Shown here: positions 1-11,200 of the stretch, piece by piece | How positions within the stretch are numbered: the first letter of the stretch is position 1 | Layout: each line of letters opens with the position of its first letter | Origin: Crotophaga sulcirostris | Taxonomy: Eukaryota; Chordata; Aves; Cuculiformes; Crotophagidae | DNA: 64,000 nt | NCBI GenBank assembly: GCA_013397455.1 | Contig: VYZB01000119.1 | Location: 1,794,243-1,858,242, forward strand | Reading direction: 5' to 3' | Notes under the pieces: model-generated | What the model was told of the DNA's origin: nothing | The model's input: the letters and a program-made list of their open reading frames with translations, nothing else | Databases searched by the model: none | Made by a program: the position numbers and the translations under genes

Positions 1-510
1 AGCTCCTTTGAGGTGCATGCTCCCCTGGCAAGCTGCCACAGCTATTGCTAGTGTGGTTCTCCTCCTTCAGGGACTCTGAATCATTAAACACTTCTGCAAG
101 TGAATTTTGTGACCATGAGTTCACATGAATAGTATTCCAGGACCAGGACTCTCAGCTGTTCTTGGCACCTGTGGTCCTCTTCTGCCTTACTTCTACCAGC
201 GGTTAATGCAATGTATGCAAACAAAGAAGTTCTAAGGTTGCTTTGGCTTACGTAAGACCTATTTATCTGCCCCACTGTTAGCTCTAAGGCAAGCTATTAT
301 CTAAGCTAAGAGGAAGCTGCCACTTGGATGGGATTTTTGCATGGCAATGAGCAGCAGGTGCAAAACAATAATGAAACAAATAAATCAAATGGCAATGAAG
401 TAGCTGAGCATAATAGTCAGGACAAGATCACCCTTTATAACATTTGCAGCATCACAAGGGACTTTGTAGGCAATAAGTTTTCTAGACCTACCTAGGAGTT
501 CTATACTTAC
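1..510 (-). other. TMEM255A: TMEM255A intron, no further feature
   Basis: This stretch lies directly 3' of the TMEM255A exon on the minus strand and begins with its GTAAGT donor (510-505). I see no second exon, RNA gene or repeat in it. The remaining TMEM255A exons should lie to the left of the window. Confidence 0.6.
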
Positions 511-653
511 AATAACCCCTGGGTAATAACCTCCAACAGTCACATTTTGGGTTCTTGTTGTAGCCGCTAGGCCCACCGTTAGAATTAATACTGACACAAT
601 GAGGAGAGTCACAGTTACGTAGAGGGAATTTCTTTTTCTTCTATTGAACGACC
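511..653 (-). CDS. TMEM255A: TMEM255A coding exon (first transmembrane helix), partial gene
   Basis: On the minus strand a TTTTTAG acceptor opens an exon coding for SFNRRKRNSLYVTVTLL, then a long hydrophobic helix, then TRTQNVTVGGYYPGVI, closed by GTAAGT. This is nearly identical to the start of the first helix region of vertebrate TMEM255A (FAM70A), a small four-pass membrane protein of poorly known function. The split glycine codon at the acceptor agrees with the family's exon structure. The short first coding exon (about 20 residues in human) was not found between here and 8 kb and may lie in the 4891-5350 gap. Later exons lie left of the window. ATP1B4 next door is divergently oriented, as in human. 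The identification rests on one 143-bp exon, but the match is long and specific. Confidence 0.9.
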
Positions 654-3600
654 CTAAAAACACATATACACAACAGAATTTGCTGATTCCATCTGGGGAC
701 AGTCACGGTACCGCAAATTTCTCCTCCCACCGCCAACCACATTGTGGTGAATTTTCTTTCTTCTAATTTGAGAATATTTTTGGGTTGGGCTGTCATTTTT
801 CACCTTCACCAACATGCTTTATCAAGCATTACTAGGGCACCTGAATTCACATTTACTTATCATTGCTCTGACACAGATGAAGAGAATCTTAAGAACTGTA
901 ACTTTGCAAAGCTCCCTTGCATACACCCGAGCCTTACAGTTCCTCTGGCCTGGGGCAACTGAGGTAATGAGGAATCTTGCCATTAGGCATTTATATATTT
1001 TCTGATTTGTCTACTTAGATCAAGCTAAACAGCCACACTGTATGCCACTTGTTTTGAGGACAGAAATCTCGGCTGTAATCATATCACGAGGCATCCACAA
1101 TTTTCCATGTAAATGAGACATCACCAGTAACAGCCACTTCTCCTCCTGTAGTAACATCCTCTACTTTCAGCAAAGACCAGGTATTTTTAGATGCTTGGAC
1201 CAGGTATTTTTAGATGCTTGAATAATGAATTTGTGGATCGGTAAAACTCATTTACAGCTGCCTGATTATGGTTTTTTTTTCTTTTATATATTTTTAGATC
1301 TCCCAAATGAGCATAAATATAAAACAGCGATTCCATCAGCCAAGAGGAAAGCTGGCTGCAACGTTATGCTCAGTAATGTCTTCATGCATGTTTATTCAGC
1401 GTGTGCTCTGCCATCTTTACATCACTTCGTGGAGCAATCCATTTGATTGTATTTCACGTGGACACAGCCCAGCACCTGGGAGAGGCGCTGCCAGGAGAAC
1501 TGGCTGTAACAGTCTCCTGCCACACTCCTCGGGGGCTGCTGGGGCCACCCTCAATGCCATCCCTGCAGCCTGGGGCTCTCCAACACACAGCAGGCAAAGG
1601 TATTTCCCACCCCAGAGGCTCCCAAGTGAGGTGCACGCTACCAGCACTTCTCAGAGTGTTTCGGAGAAGGGCAGGGACGTGTCCCAAGAGCAAGGAGCTG
1701 CCTCCCCCATCGCTGAGTGTATTCCTTACAGCAAACCACATTGGGAACCCCCACCTGAGGTGTTCAGAGGCTCCCCAACAGCCTGCCCATGGTGAGATAA
1801 AACACCTGCAGAAAGGCTGGGGAAGAAAGACTCAGCCAAGCACAACCTCCTTGTCCAAATTCTCCAGAGAGAAGAGCACACCGGGCCTTGCTGGGCAGCT
1901 TTCTGTCTTAAAGATGCCTTCCTCAGGTGCCCACAGGCCTTTCTTTAGGGTGAAGGGGAGTGCAGCAGCTCCCTGCTGTTCCCCCACACCCACCCTGACC
2001 CGACCCACCCGCCGTGCTGCTGGCAGGAGCGCTGCCTCTCCCTGCTGGGCCATGCTCTGGGCTGGATCATTTCACCCATACCAACCAAACAAGCTTAAAA
2101 CCACAGAGAAGTCCTGATCTTGGGCCTTAAAACCCCAATAGCCAAACACAAGGAGATAAAAGGCAAGAGGTTTATTACAAAAAAGGCAACATCCTTTTTG
2201 ACTGACCAGTGCCTCTGGGAGTAAAGCTCTTCATCCACAAACCTTCTGCTAATGTCCCGGAGCACAGCTGTGACTGCACCACTAGGACATCACTGGACCT
2301 AAGAGCAAGGAGCCTGACAACTACTTAGTCCTTAGCTTGAATGAATAGCTAGACAGTTACTAATTTCAAACAAAATAACATAAATAACTACTAGAGAACC
2401 CTAAGGTCCAGGCTAGATGTTTTATCACTGATCCTTATTTTTTCCTGCCATTTTTTGCAGGATGGAAACAAAGGCACTCAACTGTTTGCTGCACGTTGTA
2501 TCTGGGGTTAATCTTTTTATTCTCCTAAACTTGTCAAATAAGTTAATAATATAAAATCTAGACTTTTAAAGCATTCAAAATTCATTAAAGTATTAGCTCA
2601 TTCCATATGTATTGCCTCCCAAACAGTATTGTTTGTGCCACACTCCAGTTCCAATGCAATCATTTAAATGCAAGTGTCATATAAACGTCATAAAACTCCA
2701 AAGTACTGGGACCAAAGATTTAGCTGAAAAAAACTTCTGAAACTGGAGAAAAAAAATGCTACTTCTTACATAGAACAGTTCTGAAAGGAGAGAAAGAACG
2801 AATCTCTTTCTTGCACATGCAGTAGGTTACCAGACTTCTGATTATTGCTATGGTTTGGCTGACAAATGAGCAGAAGATAAGTACACCCAGCCATACGTTT
2901 CTTACGTAGCTTAAACTCCCGGCAGTCAGGCTGTGTGGGTGTGCAGATGTTTGTGTGCTATGCAAAACCACCCTGCAGAGCACGTCTGAGGGAGCGCCGT
3001 GGGTACACAACCACGGCGTTTACACACACAAACCGCTATTCCTGCGCTTCCATCAGAGATACTTCAAAAAGTCACAATAAAAAAAAAATTGCAAAACGCG
3101 CTATTTTCCTCAAAACCAGAGTATTTCATAATAGCATTGCTGCAGGAAAAGGCTCTAAAAGAAGCGGCCTGAGACACTACTTATGGATTCTGAGCTTGTT
3201 TCAGAACCACCATGTTTCCCACTCCTGCATTTCTACACTGTTTCCCAAAACAATATGCCATACAGAAATGAAACAAAAGCTTTCCAGCAGGAAAACTCCT
3301 GAAAGCTTTTCAATACTCCTCATAAGAAAAAAAACAAACAAACAAACAAAACCAAACCCCAAATGCTTTTATTCCAATTCCTGACAAAAGCAATCATAAA
3401 CCTGTAACTTGATACTGGAGAGACGTGAAATTGAAGAGATGTTGTGATTACCTCCACTTCACCTCCGCACTGGGAAACTAATTGCATTTTTTCTTTCTCT
3501 GAAATGATGTTTTCTTACGTGTATATAAAGTGGTTTTATGCTCCTGTAAGGATGCCTGCAGCTGCCTCCAGCATCCATGGACTCACTCAGGATCCCCACT

Positions 3601-3775
3601 CACAGCTGCTGAAGGGCTGCCCTGGCAAAACCCTCTCAACATTAATTTTTGCTGAAAGTATTCTCCATTAGACAGTTTTCCTCTGCTACTTGGTACACAC
3701 AGAAGTGAAGTGATGATAGCTTTACTCTCTCTGCTTTTAAGAGAGAGTAATAGCCTTTTCTCTGTGATTTATCCA
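654..3775. other. Intron or upstream region of TMEM255A, no exon recognised
   Basis: About 3.1 kb between the TMEM255A exon and a CR1 element. The segment 1450-2060 is GC-richer and open in several frames on both strands, but these frames show no recognisable domain and no convincing paired splice sites. The rest is AT-rich and featureless apart from a 23-bp tandem duplication at 1175-1220 and a CAAA-type simple repeat near 3330-3350. I expect most of it to be TMEM255A intron 1. Confidence 0.5.
1175..1220. repeat. Perfect 23-bp tandem duplication
   Basis: A 23-base unit beginning GACCAGGTATTTTTAG occurs twice head to tail, at 1175-1197 and 1198-1220, with no mismatch. Identity of the two copies suggests a recent slippage or small duplication event in non-coding DNA. 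No function is implied. Confidence 0.9.
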
Positions 3776-4290
3776 AATCATAGCATCGCTAGGTTGGAAA
3801 AGACCTCTGAGATCATCAAGCCCAACCATACCTGTCCACTACTAAACCAGATTTCTGAGCACCTCATCTACCCAATCTTTTAAACACCTTCAGGGATGGG
3901 GACTCAACTACCTCCCTGGGCAGCTGTGCCAGTGCCTGATAATCCTTTTGGTGAAGAATTTTCTCCTGATACCTAGTCTGAACCTCCCCTGACACAACTT
4001 GAGACCGCTTCCTCTCATCCCATCACCTGTCACTTGGGAGAGCAGACCAGCATCCACCTCACCACAACCTCCTCTCAGGCAGTTGTAGGCAGTGATGAGG
4101 TCTCCCCTCAGCCTCCTCTTCTCCAGGCTAAACAACCCCAGCTCCCTCAGCTGCTCCTCATAACACTTGGTCTCCAGACCCTTCACCAGCTTTGCTGTCC
4201 TTCTCCAGAAATACTTCAGCACCTCAGTGTCCTTCTTGCAGTGAGTGGCCCAAAACTGAACACAGGATGTACAAGGTGGTCTGAAACACT
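3776..4290 (-). mobile_element. CR1 LINE, 5'-truncated 3' end
   Basis: Read on the minus strand this is the 3' part of a chicken-repeat-1 LINE. A diverged reading frame at 3908-4222 still carries the characteristic tail of the CR1 ORF2 protein ([19 protein letters not shown], then [20 protein letters not shown]), and the element ends near 3778 in the family's usual GGTTGG/TCTAGC-type terminus. The start is truncated, as in most avian copies, and there is no intact reverse transcriptase. It sits between the TMEM255A exon and the GC-rich block. Confidence 0.9.
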
Positions 4291-4739
4291 CTGCTTAACT
4301 CTGTGAGGAAGATGTAAAGAAATTAATGCTATCCATAGTCTGACTATTTCTTCTGCTAAAATGACACTCAGAAAGATATTTTTTATTTTAAACCTCAGAA
4401 ATATCCTCTTACTACAGCTGCCATATATAAACCTGTCATAAAACCAAGGCTGTTGCCATTTTTTCTTGGTCACTTGAAAAGTTTGCAATAATACACATCT
4501 TTGTACTGCCCTGAGTTACTTAAGTTTTTTTCCTGATTATCAGCCCAAAATAGCCCAGATGGCCCAGAAACACCACCACTCTCTGCATCTTCTTCCTTGG
4601 GGGGAAAAGCCACGAGCAAAGACCAAGCCCAGAGTGGCCCAAGGAGCCAGCTTTAACTTTTCCCTCGGGGAACTGGGAGGGGGCAAGAGACTCCCAGATC
4701 CTTCTCCTTCCCAGCCCTTTTCCCTTTTGCTCCACTTCC
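4291..4739. other. Non-coding spacer left of the GC-rich block
   Basis: No exon, RNA gene or repeat is recognised. The stretch becomes GC-richer toward 4740. Open frames across 4520-4864 on both strands overlap each other and look like compositional accidents. Confidence 0.4.
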
Positions 4740-4890
4740 CCGCTGGAAAAGCAGGGAACCCGCGCGGCCCCAAGGGAGCGGGGCTGCGGGCTCACCTCCC
4801 GCTCGGACGCGGGCTGCTAATTGCAATTAACAGCGGGAGCGCAGCGCTGCGAGGGATGCTCTGACCTAATTAGCGCGGGGCAGGAGCGCG
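4740..4890. promoter_or_regulatory. GC-rich block flanking the assembly gap; possible TMEM255A promoter region
   Basis: The 150 bp before the gap are GC- and CpG-rich (CGCGCGG, GCGCAGCGCTGCG). On the minus strand a GTGAGC donor-like site occurs at about 4796-4791 with no ATG between it and the gap, so a non-coding first exon of TMEM255A could end here. This is position-based inference only; the key part is hidden by N. Confidence 0.3.
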
Positions 4891-5350
4891 NNNNNNNNNN
4901 NNNNNNNNNNNNNNNNNNNNNNNNNNNNNNNNNNNNNNNNNNNNNNNNNNNNNNNNNNNNNNNNNNNNNNNNNNNNNNNNNNNNNNNNNNNNNNNNNNNN
5001 NNNNNNNNNNNNNNNNNNNNNNNNNNNNNNNNNNNNNNNNNNNNNNNNNNNNNNNNNNNNNNNNNNNNNNNNNNNNNNNNNNNNNNNNNNNNNNNNNNNN
5101 NNNNNNNNNNNNNNNNNNNNNNNNNNNNNNNNNNNNNNNNNNNNNNNNNNNNNNNNNNNNNNNNNNNNNNNNNNNNNNNNNNNNNNNNNNNNNNNNNNNN
5201 NNNNNNNNNNNNNNNNNNNNNNNNNNNNNNNNNNNNNNNNNNNNNNNNNNNNNNNNNNNNNNNNNNNNNNNNNNNNNNNNNNNNNNNNNNNNNNNNNNNN
5301 NNNNNNNNNNNNNNNNNNNNNNNNNNNNNNNNNNNNNNNNNNNNNNNNNN
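4891..5350. other. Assembly gap (460 N)
   Basis: Undetermined bases between a CpG-rich flank and a G/C homopolymer flank (CCCCCCC then GGGGGGGG) that precedes a minisatellite. High GC and repeats probably caused the gap. Any apparent long reading frame crossing it is an artefact. Confidence 0.99.
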
Positions 5351-5382
5351 CTCCCCCCCGGCGGGGGGGGGACGGGTAGAGG

Positions 5383-5757
5383 TTGTGCTCCATCATCCAG
5401 GGGTTCTGCCCCATCTCCAAGGGTTCTACCCCATCTCCAGGGGTTCTGCCCCATATCCAGGTTTTCCTGGTTCTGCCCCATCTCCAGGGGTTCCCAGCTC
5501 TGCCCCATCTCCAGGGGTGCTGCCCCATCTCCAGGGGTGCTGCCCCATCTCCAAGGGTGCTGCCGCATCTCCAGTGGTTCTGCCCCATCTCCAGGGGTTC
5601 TGCCCCATCTCCAGGTTTTCCTGGTTCTGTCCCATCTCCAGGGGTTCCCAGCTCTGCCCCATCTCCAGGGGTCCTGCCCCATATCCAGGTTTTCCCAGCT
5701 CTGGCCCACCTCCAGGGGTTTTGCCAGCTCTGCCCCGTCTCCAGAGGTTCCCAGCAC
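5383..5757. repeat. GC-rich minisatellite with higher-order structure
   Basis: About 15 tandem copies of a 20-bp core (GGGGTTCTGCCCCATCTCCA). Some copies are lengthened to about 26-27 bp by inserts such as TTCCCAGCTC or TTTTCCTGG. The long and short variants recur in the same order near 5455-5517 and 5612-5670, so a compound unit has itself been duplicated. Because the units keep several frames open, this region gives spurious long open frames on both strands. It is probably polymorphic in copy number and may extend toward the gap. Confidence 0.9.
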
Positions 5758-6836
5758 TGGAACTCTGCGCTCAGCATCCACCTGCCTGGAGAACCTCAGC
5801 ACTTCACTGCGGCTGGGAATCCCCATTGCTCATCCTGTCTTTCCCAGCCCCTTTGCACCCCAGAAGCTCCCACCACACCTCAGGCCCCACTGCTCCAGGC
5901 CGTTCTGCCTTTGCCAAGCGTCTCCCTGTCACCTCTGTATCTCCCATCCTCCCCATCTGCCCCCTCCCCAGCGCTGGTGGCTCTCCTGTGCAGACCCCCT
6001 GCCATGGCCACTGCCCCGGTTCTGTGCCCGGTGCTCCAACACCTCTGCTCTGGTGGCTCTGCTCCTGTTGCTGCCTGTGCCCCATCCCATGGAAGCTCCC
6101 CGTGTCTGTGGCCGAGGAGCCGGGGCAGGCCCTCAGCCTCTGTTTTCTGCGTTGTATCCATAAAATGGGGATAAAAGCATCTTCCCAGCAGGCTTCCTAA
6201 TTGCTTGTAAATCACTTTAATGCCCTGGGCTGAGAGGTGCTAAGTGGAAATCATGTAATTATTTCAAGCCAAAGCATATTTCAGCGAGTTAAAAGAAACT
6301 TAATCCTATCTCTGCTTCAAAAAAACCCACACTTTTACTGGATAAGAGCCTAATTACCAGCTTCTCCCAGGAGAAAAGAGGAAGTGTACCCTGACTGCGG
6401 TGCAAGAGGCAAGTTACGAATTCCCAGAGCAATTAGTGACAAAGAACACATCATCTCCAGAGAAAACAATGGTTTTTTTACCTCAGATGACCCAGAGGAG
6501 CCCTACGCTCGCTGCCTGTACCCCACCAGGCAGCAGGGCCAGCACTGACCCCCTCCTGCTTGGTTGCCCCCACTCTGGGCCAGCGATGGCAGGGACTGGC
6601 TTGGCTTGGCAAGCGATGGCTTGGCTCCCTCCTCTGCTCCGTGCCAGAGCCGGGCTGAGCGGTCGCACAACTGCCGTGATGGGGTGCGTGTGCCTTCGGC
6701 AAGCTGCTGGTGCCCCACGGCTGCCCGAGCCATGTTACCTCCCTCGTGCCCCATCCCAGCTCCCGCGCTCCGGGCAGGCGACTCTGTGGCCCCAAGGCTG
6801 CGGCCCAGCTGGGGCAAGGCCGCTGTGAGGGGGCTG

Positions 6837-6900
6837 CCTGCCTGCCTGCCCGCCTGCCTGCCCAGGGCACTGGTGCCGCGCCAGCCCTGCCTGCCTGCCT
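6837..6900. repeat. CTGC/CTGCC microsatellite, interrupted
   Basis: Runs of CTGC tetramers (CTGCCTGCCTGCCTGCC and CTGCCTGCCTGCCTGG) flank a short unique spacer. This is a simple repeat in non-coding DNA. Confidence 0.85.
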
Positions 6901-7637
6901 GGCAGCGGATATGCAGCAGCCCCAGCCAACTCGGTGCAGGCCGGGGCAGCTGCCAGGCCGTTTGCCTTCCCGCTGCGGCCATTTATTAGCGCAACCGGTG
7001 AGCGGCCTTCAGCCATGCTCAGGAGAGGAATAGGAGAAATGGTGCTTTGCCAGCTTGGCCGACGTGGTGCAGCCCTGCGGGAGCCCAGAATGGACGTTCC
7101 TGTGCCTCTGGGCAAAGCCTCAGCTTAGGAAGGCAGTATTTGAGGGGGACCTGGGTCTCCCATGAAGGGAAGGGCCACCTGCCTCCTTGGAAATGTGCCG
7201 AGGGGATGGGCTGGTGGATGGTGTCGAGCTCCTGCTGGGGACAGAGAGTGTGGAACAAGATCCTTGAGAGCTGCGTGGGACACAGCCAGGTGTGGACAGC
7301 CCCTTGCACACTGCTGTCACACCACTGGAGCCATTCCAGGCAGAGTTTCAGTGAGGCTGGCCTGACACGTGTCCTGTCCTCCCACTGCTGCCAGCACTCC
7401 CACCACGCCGGCCCCTCACAGAGGTGGGACTCCAACACACACCCCTGTGCCCCTAACACACAACCTTGTGTCCATTGTTCACTGACGGGGGAAAATCTGA
7501 TACTGCCTGGCCCTGGTCCACGGGTTGTCACAGCAAGGTGTCCCTCTGGGTTGTGTCTCGGTGGCTGTGGCCAGCTCTTACAGCCAGGCTGGACAGGCTG
7601 ACCCTGCATGCTCCTGGCTGTGTCGCAATTCAAAGGC

Positions 7638-7647
7638 ATAAATATAG
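7638..7647 (+). promoter_or_regulatory. TATA-like motif upstream of ATP1B4
   Basis: ATAAATATAG lies about 590 bp upstream of the first coding exon of ATP1B4 on the same strand. Muscle-type genes often have TATA promoters, and a 5' non-coding exon could start just downstream. There is no direct evidence of transcription start here, and it may be chance. Confidence 0.2.
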
Positions 7648-8229
7648 ACCTGGCCTTCGCGCTACCCCGTCACTGCAAAAGAGATTTTGCAAGAGCTGAA
7701 CGTGGCCCCACTGTGAGTGACAAGCATATATTGACAGACACATGTGGCTGTGGACAGCCCTAGTGATTTGCTAATGTTTATTAACAGCTACACGGTCTCC
7801 CCAGGGCGGAGAGCCCAGCTTCCCCATGTAGGGTGCTGGCTGGCACTGATGGAGACTCGAGTGTGGGGCAGGATGCTGCGAGAGTGCTGCAAAGGGCACC
7901 AGATGCCAGGGGCTTGGGACAGGATCCTGTTGCGTTGAGCTCACCCCTCTTAGGAAAGCAAGTTATTTTTTGATCCGCTCCCACACGCTGAAGTCCTGCA
8001 GGGCAGGGAGGGAAAGCAGCGTGGTTCCCCGCAAACAGGCAAAGGTCTCGGCACAGCCACACTCGCGTATCCTTTCTCGGGGGTGCTGTGGGGCTGGGGA
8101 GAGAGATGAGTCTGCAGGACCCCAAAAGCCAGGGCAACACGGCACCCACCAAGGGGCTGATGCTGCTGGGCTCAGCCCCAGGCTCCTGCCTTGCTAACGC
8201 TCACGTTTGTCTGCGTTTCACACGCAGGG

Positions 8230-8292
8230 ATGGACGGGAACACCAGCGCCGGGGGCACAGAGGGCCGGCACAAGGGTCCCCACGGAGAGGTG
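8230..8292 (+). CDS. ATP1B4: ATP1B4 coding exon 1 (start codon)
   Basis: ATG at 8230 opens [21 protein letters not shown] and is followed by the donor GTGAGT in phase 0. The bases just before (TTTGTCTGCGTTTCACACGCAG) look like an acceptor ending at 8227, implying an upstream non-coding exon. The head is Gly/His-rich and not acidic. An in-frame ATG at 10940 in the next exon is the alternative start. Confidence 0.75.
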
Positions 8293-11200
8293 GTGAGTCT
8301 TTTGGGGGCTGCTTGGCCACCCTCCAAGAGGCGAGGCGGGGGATGCTGCCAAGGACCTGCTTCATGGCTGATGAATACAGCTACTTTGCTTTAGGAAATG
8401 CTGCTTCATCCCGTAGGCAAAGCATAAGCACTTTGCACTGAGAGGAGAAGGGGTTGCAGAGGGTCTGACTAGTTGTCCTGGGCAGTGAGGGGGTCTAGGA
8501 GGGATGGGGACACTTGGGCATGGACTGCTCTCTGCATGCGTGGCTTTCAGCAGGAGGAACCCACTGTTGAGAGCTGACCTGGTTCAGGGTGAGGCTGGGG
8601 GAAGCCCCTGCCCTCCCTCAGTGTGATCTGGCCAGGGATGAAGTGCAGCTTTGCTTTGCTGCCCAAAGCCACCCCAGCTGCTACAGCAGGCAGCAGCCTT
8701 GGGCTGTCCAGTGCCTCCACACTGTGTCTGTGCCTCCTCCATACCCCAGCACACTCCTACCCCAGCTCCTGCTGCTCCTCCTGCCCCTTGTATAGATGCA
8801 AGAGATTGCTCTGAGACTGTCTGGTCCTGGGTTGCAAAGATAAAACATCTGGGAGGTGTTGCAATCCAAACCTAACCCACCTCCCTAGTTCAGGGATCTC
8901 CAGGGATCTGGGGCCCCTCTGTCTCCCCACGCTGTCATGGAGCCCCCGTGGCATCTCCCAGATGGCAGGAGGGAACCCTTCACTGAGTGCTGGCTACACA
9001 GCATGGAGCCAGGAGAGCTAGAAACTTTTCCCTCCTTGTGAAAGCCTTCTGCAGGTCAGAGCTGTGGATTTTCTTGGGTGAGAGCCCATGGCGCACCATC
9101 CCTGTGTCCCCCTGTAGCTCTAAACATCAGCAGTAGCTTCTGGGTGAGAACTTCGCATACAGTCCATGTGCTGCCCTCATAGTGTCTGAGCTGCAGCTGA
9201 TGTGAAATCCAAAGTGCTCTTCCCAAAGCAGCACTAAGCACTGGTGCAGAGTGCCTGCGAGCAATCCCTGGCTACTCTAGCAGTCTGAGAAAATGTTTCC
9301 AGAACAGCTACCTGTAGCTCTTTTATTTAATGAGGAGGAGGGTGGGAAGAAGAACTCCTCTTCTTCCATCACTTACTCCTCCACAGGTGTCCTGGGAGCC
9401 CCCTCACCTCCTCTCACATGCCCCTCCCAGCAGTCTGAGCTACCTCCCCACTCCCAAATCCTCTGGTTTCATCAGCCCTGCATGGTACAAGGCTGTGGCC
9501 ATGCAGGAGCTGGCTCAGGAAGGGCTCCAGCCAGGACATGGGACCTGAGCCAAGCATTGCCTTCGTTGTACAGGCAAAGGGCATTTTGCCCACAGCAGCA
9601 CTCTGACGCAGATGTGCTCCCAGGAAAGCCCCACTGGGGCTTTAACTGGGTCAAATTGGTGGGATGGTGGTGGTTTACAGCTCCTCTGGGTCTGGCCCAG
9701 GGTCTCCAAGGCATGAATTTGCACTTTGGAGTCAGTACTCTCCCCCTATTCTGACTGATGTGCAGTGTTTGTGTGTCTGAGCAGCATTTAATCCCCCCCG
9801 AACTGAAGGTCTTTCCAAGCCTGACTTTCTGCCAAGCTGTCAGCCGCTTCTTGGCTTCCCCAGGGTGACCCGTGAGGTGTAAATATCTCACTTGTCGGCC
9901 CTGGCTCCAACAGGTGCCTGCAGCCTGCAGCTTTCCGTGGCTCTCAGTGCAGACATGGGGTGCTCATGCCGGTGCAGCTGCTGTGGGACCACGTTCGCAG
10001 CAGGCACAGAGGCTTCAGGGAGATGTGCCCGGGGCAGGCGAGTGTGGCTCTGACCCAGCCAGGAGCAGCCTGAGCCCTGCAGCAGCGTTTGCATTAAGGT
10101 TGGGGGAGGCAATGAACCCATTCAGACCTCAGCATCTCCCCTTCTCCCCAGTGGGACCTGGCCCAGCCCTGCCCTGAGCTCAAAGCAGGGTCTGCACCCT
10201 CTCCCACCTTGCTGCCTGCTTTAGGAGATGTAGAGCTTGCCTAGGTTCAAGGGGGGTGAGGGACGGCTGCCGTGTCTCAAGTGACTCTTGGCCAGGCACA
10301 GGTACAGAGAGATTTGTGTTCCCGAGCTCCGGACAAACAAGTTTTCACCACCAAGGCAAAATGCAAACTCTCGCTGCCTGGGGAGCCGCTTTTCTCTGGA
10401 ACTTAGTGTAATTAAAAAATAACAACACAAGGATTTCTCCAAAGACTGAACACTTGCTCACATGCCAAGAAAAACAAACCAGATGACCTCTTAAATAATG
10501 CCGCCTGCTGTCATCTGTGGTAGCAGAGAAAACGCTCAGAGATGCTGCAGAAGCGTGGGAACAAGCCTGATCCTCCCAGATCACAGGTTTTCTTTGGTCA
10601 TATTCACACAGGTGGAAAAAGATGAGTTTCTGTAAATGCCAGGTCAAACAGACAGTACCTGGTGTGATGGCAAGTGCCGTACATGTAATGGAAAGATGGA
10701 TTCTGGGATCTAAGCAATCTTGTCAGAACAGCCAAAACTGCCTCTCTTTAACTCAAGAGTGATGATGGGAAAATGGAAATTTGAAACTTTTCCAGCTATT
10801 AAGTGCTTTTGCGTTTATTTTTGGCCAATGAGATGTTCAGCTTGTGTGTGGGGGTTGTGTTCTGTAACTCTTCCAGGAAAATAAGCATGAGGAGAGAGTC
10901 CAGGTTCCTGGCAGAAGGCAGGACGAGACCAAGGCAGCGATGGGGAGCAAAACATGGGGAGACCTGGCTGGGGAGATGAAGATGTTCCTGTGGAATCCAG
11001 AGGAGAGAACATGCTTGGGGAGAACAGCCAAGAGCTGGGGTAGGTCCTTGCTCTAGCCCTGCTTTTGGGGTTCATTGCCTTTTCTGCTTCACTACAGATG
11101 CGCTTGCCTGTGAATGTCCTTGGTAGCTTGGACTGACCAGCCCCAACCCACATTTTCAGGGTAGATATTTCTAACCAGTGCAATAAAGAACTAGTGAGGA

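Larger units (their letters stand above)
5758..8227. other. Region between minisatellite and ATP1B4 first coding exon
   Basis: Generally GC-rich DNA, open by chance in many frames on both strands. I found no exon with a recognised protein. It contains a CTGC microsatellite (6837-6900) and a TATA-like motif at 7638-7647. A non-coding first exon of ATP1B4 probably lies in its right half, because the first coding exon starts behind what looks like a splice acceptor. Confidence 0.45.

Noticed and set aside
1401..2117. Overlapping open frames of 70-240 codons in GC-rich DNA on both strands
   Set aside because: No recognisable protein; the openness in several frames at once is explained by base composition.
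3908..4222. A 104-codon minus-strand frame as a cellular gene
   Set aside because: It is the remnant of the CR1 ORF2 C terminus and lies inside a truncated CR1 element.
4780..4890. Calling the GTGAGC site near 4796 the end of TMEM255A coding exon 1
   Set aside because: No ATG or TMEM255A-like peptide precedes it in the visible sequence; only a non-coding exon would be possible.
4821..6200. Very long open frames on both strands through the first gap and the minisatellite
   Set aside because: They consist of N and of tandem repeat units with no stop; no domain or splice context supports them.
6400..7640. Many overlapping open frames on both strands
   Set aside because: Same compositional effect around the CTGC microsatellite; no domain, no paired splice sites, no family resemblance.
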